The notes under the pieces were generated by a model, which was given only the letters and a program-made list of their open reading frames with translations, was not told the origin of the DNA and searched no databases. From contig NZ_FMYZ01000001.1 in the NCBI RefSeq assembly GCF_900101625.1, forward strand, positions 342,304 to 406,303: a stretch of 64,000 bases of DNA, written 5' to 3'. The position numbers were made by a program, and so were the translations under genes. The first letter of the stretch is position 1; each line of letters opens with the position of its first letter. Shown piece after piece: positions 58,707-64,000 of the stretch. The stretch is from Cupriavidus sp. YR651. GTDB lineage: Bacteria; Pseudomonadota; Gammaproteobacteria; Burkholderiales; Burkholderiaceae.

Positions 58707-59708
58707 TCAGTATTGTCTGAAAATCGCCTGCAAGCGGGCGACATCCGTGCCAAGCGACGGCTCGCCGGCCAAGGCCAGCAGCAAAAGCACCCGCGCCTTG
58801 AATGGATTGAGGTCCGCGGCAGAGGCAAGCTGGCCCGCCTCCAGACGAGCTTGCGCAGGAATCGCCACATGACCGGCGCCGGTCCTGGAACTCCTCACTA
58901 CAGCCACGCCGGCGCTGGCCGCATCCGCTAGCGCCGCCGACAGGGTTTCATGGACGGACCCGTTCCCCGCTGCAGCCACCACCAAACCCTTGACGCCCGC
59001 TCCCACCATCGCATCGATAGCCACCCTGCCCGGCTGCGCATAACTGGCAATGATCTCAACGAGCGGCCAGCGCGCTGGCACCGCTAACGGCGACGCACCC
59101 AGGAACTGCGGTACGCGAACGAACCGGACGAAGTCATCCTGCACGAACCCCAGTGGTCCCGCGACAGGCGACACAAAGGCATTCACGGCCGAAGTATGGG
59201 CCTTGGTGACATCGCGCGCCGCATGGATCTCCTGATTGAGCACGACCAGCACGCCTTTTCCGCGCGCATTGGGGCTGGCGGCCACACGCACCGCATCAAG
59301 CAAATTCAAAGGGCCATCGGCGGACAGCGAAGTCGACGGGCGCATGGCAGCGGTCATTACCACCGGCACGGGACATGCCTGCGTCAGATGAAGGAACATG
59401 GCCGTTTCCTCCAGCGTATCGGTGCCGTGCGTGATGACGATGCCAGCCACATCCGGCTGCGCCGACCAGTGCGTCACACGCCGGGCAAGCGTCGCCCACA
59501 GGTCGAACGACATGTCCTTGCTGTCCACCTGCGCCACTTGCTCGGCTTCGATGCGCGCGACATCTGCCAGTGCGGGCACGGCCTGGACCAGCGCGGAGAC
59601 GGGAACGGTAGCAGCCTGATACTGCGCACTGCTGGCTGGGTTGCCGGAAGAACCGGCGATGGTGCCGCCGGTAGCGAGCACAACAATGCGGGGCAGGGAT
59701 GCGGACAT
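58707..59708 (-). CDS. L-asparaginase (type I/II family)
   Basis: A 333-residue amidohydrolase. The first catalytic Thr13 is in LATGGTIAG and the Thr96-Asp97 pair in THGTDTLEET; AAMRPSTSLSADGPLNLLDAV is also family sequence. No signal peptide is seen, so it is probably cytoplasmic. It hydrolyses asparagine, and possibly glutamine, to the acid and ammonia. The frame is open 49 codons upstream of the ATG at 59708, but that stretch lies in the lexA control region. Divergent from lexA. Confidence 0.93.
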   Translation of the reverse strand: MSASLPRIVVLATGGTIAGSSGNPASSAQYQAATVPVSALVQAVPALADVARIEAEQVAQVDSKDMSFDLWATLARRVTHWSAQPDVAGIVITHGTDTLEETAMFLHLTQACPVPVVMTAAMRPSTSLSADGPLNLLDAVRVAASPNARGKGVLVVLNQEIHAARDVTKAHTSAVNAFVSPVAGPLGFVQDDFVRFVRVPQFLGASPLAVPARWPLVEIIASYAQPGRVAIDAMVGAGVKGLVVAAAGNGSVHETLSAALADAASAGVAVVRSSRTGAGHVAIPAQARLEAGQLASAADLNPFKARVLLLLALAGEPSLGTDVARLQAIFRQY

Positions 59709-59859
59709 ATATAGGGGGACGTCGGATCGGATCAGTCGATGCGCGCCGATTGTAACTGCCGCGCCGCCTGCGCTGACCCATGGCAAACCCGCGGCAAAGA
59801 CGTGGCGAAACCGCGATGTCGAGTCCCCGCCTCTCAAATTGTGCTTGCACTTCACTCGA

Positions 59860-59899
59860 TACTGTATAAAATCACAGCATACTGTTTAAACATACAGTG
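59860..59899 (+). promoter_or_regulatory. Two contiguous SOS boxes (LexA operators) of lexA
   Basis: CTG-TATAAAATCA-CAG (59862-59877) and CTG-TTTAAACATA-CAG (59882-59897) both fit CTG-N10-CAG within AT-rich centres. They abut end to end, 26 bases before the lexA ATG. The pair also lies in the asparaginase promoter region. Confidence 0.92.
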
Positions 59900-59924
59900 C
59901 TTCGGCACGAGAGACCGGCGACCC

Positions 59925-60581
59925 ATGGCGACCCTGACACCCCGGCAGCAGCAGATCTTCGACCTGATCCGCAACGCGATCCGAAGCACCGGCTTTCCCC
60001 CCACGCGCGCCGAGATCGCCGCTGAATTCGGCTTCTCCTCGCCTAATTCGGCGGAGGAGCATCTGCGTGCGCTGGCACGCAAGGGTGTGATCGAACTCAC
60101 ACCTGGCGCGTCGCGCGGCATCCGCCTCAAGGTAGCCCGCAGCGATTCAGAATTATCGGACCAGTTTTCGCTGCCGATGGCCGGCGTACTGCAATTGACG
60201 CTACCGCTGGTGGGCCGTGTTGCTGCCGGCAGCCCGATACTGGCTGCAGAGCATATCGATCGCCAATACCACGTGGACGCGTCCGTGTTTGACGAGCGTC
60301 CCGACTACTTGCTGCGCGTACGCGGCCTGAGCATGCGCGATGCAGGCATTCTGGATGGCGACCTGCTGGCAGTGAAGAAAGCCAGCGAAGCACCGAATGG
60401 CAAAATCGTCGTGGCGCGGCTTGGCGACGACGTCACCGTCAAACGCTTGAAAAAACGGGGCGACACCATCGAATTGATCGCCGAAAACCCTGATTTTGCC
60501 AACATCGTGGTGCAGGCCGGCCGCGAGGAATTTTCCCTGGAAGGCATTGCCGTGGGGCTGATCCGCTCTTCAGGCTTCTGA
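59925..60581 (+). CDS. lexA: SOS regulon repressor LexA
   Basis: A 218-residue repressor-protease. The winged helix is [47 protein letters not shown]. The self-cleavage site is Ala101-Gly102 in GRVAAGSPI. The catalytic dyad is Ser136 ([10 protein letters not shown]) and Lys173 ([11 protein letters not shown]). RecA filaments trigger cleavage. Two SOS boxes precede it. The ATG at 59925 is the family start. Confidence 0.98.
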   Translation: MATLTPRQQQIFDLIRNAIRSTGFPPTRAEIAAEFGFSSPNSAEEHLRALARKGVIELTPGASRGIRLKVARSDSELSDQFSLPMAGVLQLTLPLVGRVAAGSPILAAEHIDRQYHVDASVFDERPDYLLRVRGLSMRDAGILDGDLLAVKKASEAPNGKIVVARLGDDVTVKRLKKRGDTIELIAENPDFANIVVQAGREEFSLEGIAVGLIRSSGF

Positions 60582-60702
60582 CTTCCCAGACTCTGGCAGG
60601 CGTCCGCCTGTCCTAGTCACCCGCTTTGCTTTGCCAACGCCGCCCCGTTCTTTTCGAACGACGGGCGCGGAGCCCTGCTGTCGCAAATCACGAGGTGTTG
60701 CC

Positions 60703-60876
60703 ATGCTGCCAGTCAACCACATTGCTTCCCGGCGCCCAGTCAAGCCGGTGCCGTTCCGGCAAACCAAGGGCGTTCGCGTCTACCAGGGCGCGCAGCGTCG
60801 TACGATGGTCGGCAGCATGGCAGCCATCTGCCGAATGCTCGAGCTAGCGGATTCCCCCGCGAAGCTAGCCGTCTGA
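60703..60876 (+). CDS. Small protein of unknown function downstream of lexA
   Basis: A 57-residue basic protein, MLPVNHIASRRPVKPVPFRQTKG..., ending MVGSMAAICRMLELADSPAKLAV. A GAGGTG element is 8 bases before the ATG. It lies 121 bases after lexA on the same strand with no terminator between, so it may be co-transcribed and damage-inducible. I do not recognise a family. Position is not like known LexA-linked inhibitors such as SulA or ImuA. Confidence 0.45.
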   Translation: MLPVNHIASRRPVKPVPFRQTKGVRVYQGAQRRTMVGSMAAICRMLELADSPAKLAV

Positions 60877-61060
60877 GCCACCGCCTACCGCCTCTCGACA
60901 GCACTTCAAAAACGCTGCAGTCGTGCACTCTTCACGCGTTTGCAAGAAGCGCAGTTGTGCGCTCATAAGGCGTGAATAGGTACTCTTCAGACCTGGAGGG
61001 GGCTGCTCAAACTCATTTGCGCGCTATCGAATCACTGGCGCACACGTGCCGCAGCGCAAG
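60877..61060. other. Intergenic, no gene recognised
   Basis: No ORF with a ribosome binding site and no stable hairpin is obvious here. It is probably the 3' untranslated part of the lexA-side transcript that ends at the terminator beginning at 61061. Confidence 0.4.
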
Positions 61061-61095
61061 ACCGGACTTGTTGCCCCGCGAGTGCCGGTTTTTTT
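61061..61095 (+). terminator. Plus-strand intrinsic terminator
   Basis: ACCGGACT pairs with AGT-G-CCGGT (one bulged G), followed by seven T. It probably ends the lexA and small-ORF transcript. Confidence 0.7.
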
Positions 61096-61234
61096 GGCGC
61101 AGATGCATGGGCGCGCAACTTTGAATCGGGAGTCAATGCTTTTATCACGCTCGAGATCAGGATCGACGTGATGCATGCGAGCGCAAGACATGCGGCGCGA
61201 TTTGGCCGATGCGCGGAATATGGAGCAGAAAGCA

Positions 61235-61262
61235 AAACAGCGCATCCGAAGATGCGCTGTTT
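61235..61262 (-). terminator. Terminator of the tRNA-His transcript
   Basis: A perfect 12-bp stem AAACAGCGCATC/GATGCGCTGTTT. On the minus strand the loop is the extra-stable TTCG tetraloop closed by C-G, and T-rich sequence follows. Ten bases past the tRNA 3' end. Confidence 0.85.
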
Positions 61263-61272
61263 CAGGAATTCT

Positions 61273-61349
61273 TGGGGTGGCTGATGGGACTCGAACCCAC
61301 GACGACAGGAATCACAATCCTGGACTCTACCAACTGAGCTACAGCCACC
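61273..61349 (-). tRNA. tRNA-His (anticodon GTG)
   Basis: The minus strand folds as a complete cloverleaf: acceptor GTGGCTG/CAGCCAC, D-arm with AGCTCAGTTGGTAGAG, anticodon loop ATTGTGATT, T-loop GGGTTCGAGTCCC and an encoded CCA. The extra 5' G(-1) facing C73, the identity element of histidine tRNAs, is present at 61349. No other tRNA is adjacent. Confidence 0.97.
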
Positions 61350-61457
61350 GTAGAGATTTTTGCTAACCGGCTGGGCCGATCAACGAAAAACAAGATTCTA
61401 CAAGGCTTTTGGGGAGATGGCTAGTATCCCGCACAAAAAAATCTGAAGTTTCCTGCA

Positions 61458-61718
61458 TCATCGCTTGCCCTGCCACTTCGCTTCCAGCAGCACCGCCTCC
61501 TTGATCGCAGCGACGGTCGCTGCCTCTGTGGGAAACAGCCCGAGCAAGCGCTTGGATTTTCCGTTCAAAACTTCCCGCTGCAACGCCTTGCCCGCTTCGA
61601 TGGACGTGCCAGGATGCCAGCAATATCGTGCTGTCCACTTGCCATCCTGCAGCCGTTCAGCCACCCAGATCAGACGGAAGTCTTCAAAGACCTCGCCGAA
61701 CTGTTCTTCCGCTTCCAT
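61458..61718 (-). CDS. Small conserved-looking protein of unknown function
   Basis: An 86-residue charged protein: MEAEEQFGEVFEDFRLIWVAERLQDGKWTARYCWHPG, then GKALQREVLNGKSKRLLGLFPTEAATVAAIKEAVLLEAKW. A perfect GGAGGTG ribosome binding site is 7 bases upstream, so translation is likely. It is rich in Glu and Trp with no signal peptide. I do not recognise a family. It lies 109 bases 5' of the tRNA-His gene on the same strand. Confidence 0.6.
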   Translation of the reverse strand: MEAEEQFGEVFEDFRLIWVAERLQDGKWTARYCWHPGTSIEAGKALQREVLNGKSKRLLGLFPTEAATVAAIKEAVLLEAKWQGKR

Positions 61719-62097
61719 TTCCTACACCTCCAGGGCTTGCTTCCGATCCCCTTCGCGACGGCCATGTTCCCCTCTGAAACCGCGCTACTGCTGACCGGCC
61801 AGCCCAATTGCTTTTTATTCCCCACTGGAACCCATAGACGGAATAGGTTCACTCCCACATGCCGACTGTAGCGGCATGGCGGCGATCGTAGCATGACGTT
61901 GACGCCGCATGACAGTCGCCGCAGGCCGCCTCCAAGTCAACGTGGAACAGCCCGCAAGAATGACTACCCGTGAAACGCCAACGAGTGGCCATTTCATGGC
62001 GATGGCAGACAGTCCCTACCAATGCAGGGTTCAACGCCTGAGCCGTGATGTTAGATACTCTTCCAAGAGGGACATTGACCCCCCTCGACATTCCCGT
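61719..62097. other. Gene-poor stretch, possible small-RNA region (plus strand)
   Basis: No credible ORF. The base composition is less GC-rich than the rest. On the plus strand TAGATACT near 62052 could serve as a -10 box, followed by a CTCTT-CC-AAGAG hairpin and the terminator at 62098. No -35 box is clear. Confidence 0.35.
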
Positions 62098-62134
62098 CAG
62101 GCGACCTTGGATACAAGTGTCGCCTGTTTTTTTT
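62098..62134 (+). terminator. Strong plus-strand terminator with no upstream gene
   Basis: Stem CAGGCGAC/GTCGCCTG with an inner CTTG-GATA-CAAG helix, followed by eight T. No plus-strand gene lies within 1.2 kb upstream apart from those ended at 61095. Confidence 0.8.
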
Positions 62135-62165
62135 GGGCTGCAGGGTTTTAATTTTTTGACACCGC

Positions 62166-62200
62166 AGATCACCTGAAATGGTTCGCAACTTCTGTGATCT
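62166..62200. repeat. Interrupted palindrome AGATCAC-21-GTGATCT
   Basis: A perfect 7-bp dyad in the gap between the plus- and minus-strand terminators. Possible regulator site; nothing further supports it. Confidence 0.3.
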
Positions 62201-62268
62201 ATTATTTCGGCACAAGAGATGGGGAATAAGCGCGGCACCGGAATGCGGGAAGACTGCCTCAAAAGCGC

Positions 62269-62298
62269 AAAAAAAAGAGCCCGCCAAAGCGGACTCTT
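62269..62298 (-). terminator. Minus-strand terminator, second after dusA
   Basis: On the minus strand AAGAGTCCGC/GCGGGCTCTT (10 bp including one U-G pair, loop TTTG) followed by eight T. It lies about 110 bases beyond a first complete terminator, so it may end a separate RNA. Confidence 0.75.
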
Positions 62299-62360
62299 AA
62301 ATTAGCGATCTCAATGCCCTGAAGGCCATCTCAATGTAGGTGCCTTTTGCACGACGCACT

Positions 62361-62389
62361 ATCCGGGCAAACCCAAATCTCGCCCGGAT
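62361..62389 (-). repeat. Hairpin and repeated CATTGAGAT elements between the two minus-strand terminators
   Basis: ATCCGGGC/GCCCGGAT is a perfect 8-bp stem with a 13-base loop. Just beyond it on the minus strand CATTGAGAT occurs twice, about 22 bases apart (around 62310 and 62332). This gives a structured stretch of about 110 bases without coding potential. Confidence 0.45.
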
Positions 62390-62407
62390 CGGATCATCGG
62401 CGCGATG

Positions 62408-62435
62408 AAAAAAACAGCCCGCACAAGGCGGGCTG
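62408..62435 (-). terminator. Intrinsic terminator of dusA
   Basis: A perfect 8-bp stem CAGCCCGC/GCGGGCTG with loop ACAAG and seven T on the minus strand, 220 bases after the dusA stop. No gene is seen in the intervening 62436-62658. Confidence 0.8.
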
Positions 62436-62658
62436 AATAATCAGTTGAAGAAAGCCCTGTATTCGAGGGCAGGCACAGTGTAAGAACTTGCATCGCTTTA
62501 AGCGACTTAGGGGAATCCCTTTACTGGTGCGGGTTTCCGGCAGTCAGGCTGCCGGATAAGCCGCAGCGGTGTCGTTTGCGCCCATGAGGCATAGAACGAC
62601 CGTTCGCTTTTAGAGTTTTCCTTCGAATTCCAGGGAAAACTTCCCAGCATCAAGGAGC

Positions 62659-63687
62659 TCAGGCGGCCTCCAACAACCCAGGTCGCAGATGTCCACGCGC
62701 CTCCTCGAACAACGTGGCAACGTCCGCGCGCGTGCGCACACCATGCATGCGACGCGCATCTGACAGCACACGTCGCCATCCCCGCCCGCCATGTACGCCA
62801 CGATGCAGTCCAAGCATATGACGCGTCGCGGCGCCCATATAGCCGCCCCGCTCCACCAGCGCACCGATATATTCCTGCATGGCTAGTTCCGCCTCCTGGC
62901 GCGTCGGCACCGGCGAATTTGCGCCGTAGAAGCGAGTATCCATTTCCGCCAGGAAATACGGCTGGTGATAAGCCTCGCGGCCGATCATCACACCATCCAC
63001 ATGCTCGAGATGTTGCACAATTTCCTCGTACGTGACGATGCCCCCGTTAATCAGAATCTCCAGTTGTGGAAATTCGTCTTTCAACTGATAGGCGACCTCA
63101 TATCGCAGAGGTGGAATTTCGCGATTCTCCTTCGGACTCAGCCCTTTCAGAATCGCATTACGTGCATGAACGATAAACGTCGTGCAACCTGCATCGGAAA
63201 TGGTGCCAACAAAATCCCGCACGAAGTCGTAGTGCTCGATCGTATCGATGCCGATGCGGTGTTTGACCGTCACCGGGATGGACACGGCGTCGCGCATTGC
63301 CTTCACACAGTCCGCCACCAACGCCGGTTCCGCCATCAGGCAGGCGCCAAAGGCACCACGCTGCACTCGCTCGGACGGGCAACCGCAATTCAGATTAATT
63401 TCCTTGTAGCCCCACTTCTCGCCCAGTTTCGCGGCCTGCGCCAGGTCCGCGGGTTCACTGCCCCCCAGTTGCAAGGCCACCGGCTGCTCCGCCGGATCAA
63501 AATCCAAATGCCTTGCCACGTCGCCATGCAGCAGCGCACCCGTCGTTACCATCTCCGTATAGAGCCAGGTGTGACGGCTCAGAGCGCGGTGAAACATGCG
63601 GCAGTGGCGATCAGTCCAGTCCATCATCGGAGCTACGGAAATCCGCCGAGCGTTGATAGCACTGGTTTTCTCTTGCAAATCAGTCAT
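62659..63687 (-). CDS. dusA: tRNA-dihydrouridine synthase A
   Basis: A 342-residue FMN enzyme reducing U20/U20a of tRNA. RRISVAPMMDWTDRHCRMFHRALSRHTWLYTEMVTTGAL opens the TIM barrel, INLNCGCPSERVQRGAFGACLMAEP holds the catalytic Cys, and VKHRIGID, INGGIVTYEE and VMIGREAYHQPY bind FMN. The C-terminal helical domain contains TRHMLGLHRGVHGGRGWRRVLS. I chose the ATG at 63687 (MTDLQEK); another ATG 13 codons upstream (63726, MRGKNRF) is also possible. Confidence 0.95.
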   Translation of the reverse strand: MTDLQEKTSAINARRISVAPMMDWTDRHCRMFHRALSRHTWLYTEMVTTGALLHGDVARHLDFDPAEQPVALQLGGSEPADLAQAAKLGEKWGYKEINLNCGCPSERVQRGAFGACLMAEPALVADCVKAMRDAVSIPVTVKHRIGIDTIEHYDFVRDFVGTISDAGCTTFIVHARNAILKGLSPKENREIPPLRYEVAYQLKDEFPQLEILINGGIVTYEEIVQHLEHVDGVMIGREAYHQPYFLAEMDTRFYGANSPVPTRQEAELAMQEYIGALVERGGYMGAATRHMLGLHRGVHGGRGWRRVLSDARRMHGVRTRADVATLFEEARGHLRPGLLEAA

Positions 63688-63726
63688 TTCTGAGCGAACC
63701 GGTCGGAACCGATTCTTGCCTCGCAT

Positions 63727-64000
63727 TCATAAGATTTACCCTCGTTCTTGCTGCGAGTTTGCTACGAGCGAGGGTCAGAAAGTGGCTCCCACCATCGAAG
63801 TCGGCGAAAAGCGGCGCACACAGGTACGCCGCAAAGGCGATCCTGCTGTCAGCAATTCTCGACAGGAAGGCCGAAGCGGAGTGCTGGATTCAGACGGTCA
63901 AAAGCCCTTGCGGAACGGGGGATTCGCCGATGATCGGAGGACTGCCGAGTTTACCATTTGCAGGACAATCGAGCGGTACGGGGAGGAAGTCGGGAAACTC
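63727..64000. other. dusA upstream region with an open plus-strand frame to the edge
   Basis: It holds the dusA leader. On the plus strand a frame from about 63725, including a GTG at 63782 (VAPTIEVGEKRRTQVRRKGDP), stays open to the window end, but the translation looks unlike a natural protein and no ribosome binding site is seen. An 11-bp near-repeat TTGCTGCGAG/TTGCTACGAG lies at 63748-63769. Confidence 0.3.

Noticed and set aside
62036-62060. Resemblance of CCTGAGCCG...GATAC to part of 6S RNA
   Set aside because: The terminator follows within about 80 bases, leaving no room for the 3' half of a 6S rod structure.
62156-62161. Perfect TTGACA as a plus-strand promoter
   Set aside because: No acceptable -10 box at 16-18 bases (TGGTTC at 17), and no gene follows on that strand.

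Overview
The window looks like a chromosome segment of a Cupriavidus/Ralstonia-type betaproteobacterium (Burkholderiaceae). The grounds are high-GC coding sequence with strong third-position G/C bias, a 3-hydroxybutyrate oligomer hydrolase, the rpsF-priB-rpsR-rplI ribosomal operon, a cysTWA-cysB cluster next to ssu genes, and the alaC-hom-thrC order. No complete mobile element, rRNA or CRISPR array is visible. Most of the DNA is ordinary core chromosome. The less explained parts are the intergenic regions.

Layout. 1-3.2 kb: a coupled operon tsaB-rimI-udg-DUF1853 (tRNA modification, ribosomal protein acetylation, DNA repair), with DUF1853 cut by the left edge. 3.3-7.1 kb: acyl-CoA-binding protein, MFS exporter with an SRPBCC protein, SGNH hydrolase, VOC protein. 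7.1-12.9 kb: glyoxylate metabolism (aceB, L-2-haloacid dehalogenase, aceA) with a LysR regulator and a universal stress protein behind an FNR-like box. 13.2-16.5 kb: GGCT and RraA proteins, then a LytS/LytTR-type two-component system behind a coupled small ORF. 16.8-28.2 kb: an 11-kb sulfur-acquisition cluster on the minus strand, read sbp, ssuADCB, ssuF, a degenerate EAL protein, a hydrolase, cysTWA, cysB. 28.6-31.6 kb: a candidate FNR-driven small RNA and clpB with a sigma-32 promoter. 31.7-42.1 kb: a probable TetR-controlled operon for uptake and CoA activation of an organic acid, containing a lipoprotein 3-hydroxybutyrate oligomer hydrolase. 42.1-48.8 kb: moeA-moaD-moaE-crcB and alaC-hom-thrC. 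49-55.3 kb: Mth938 protein, bcp, phoH, two envelope proteins, and the pit/DUF47 phosphate transport pair. 55.5-60.9 kb: dnaB, the rpsF operon, asparaginase, and lexA behind two SOS boxes. 61-64 kb: tRNA-His, a small unknown gene, a gene-poor stretch with several strong terminators, and dusA.

The most promising unexplained item is at 28577-28720. A near-perfect FNR/anaerobox is centred exactly 41.5 bp upstream of a start site predicted from a TAATAT -10 box. The roughly 96-nt transcript that follows has no ORF, folds into three hairpins and ends at a strong terminator. It is separated from clpB by clpB's own terminator. It reads as an oxygen-responsive trans-acting small RNA. Other candidates are a Cys-codon leader peptide before ssuA, a 17-bp inverted repeat before aceA, a promoter/terminator-bounded RNA before phoH, and two possible RNAs between tRNA-His and dusA. 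All functional statements rest on reading motifs by eye. No database search or folding program was run.
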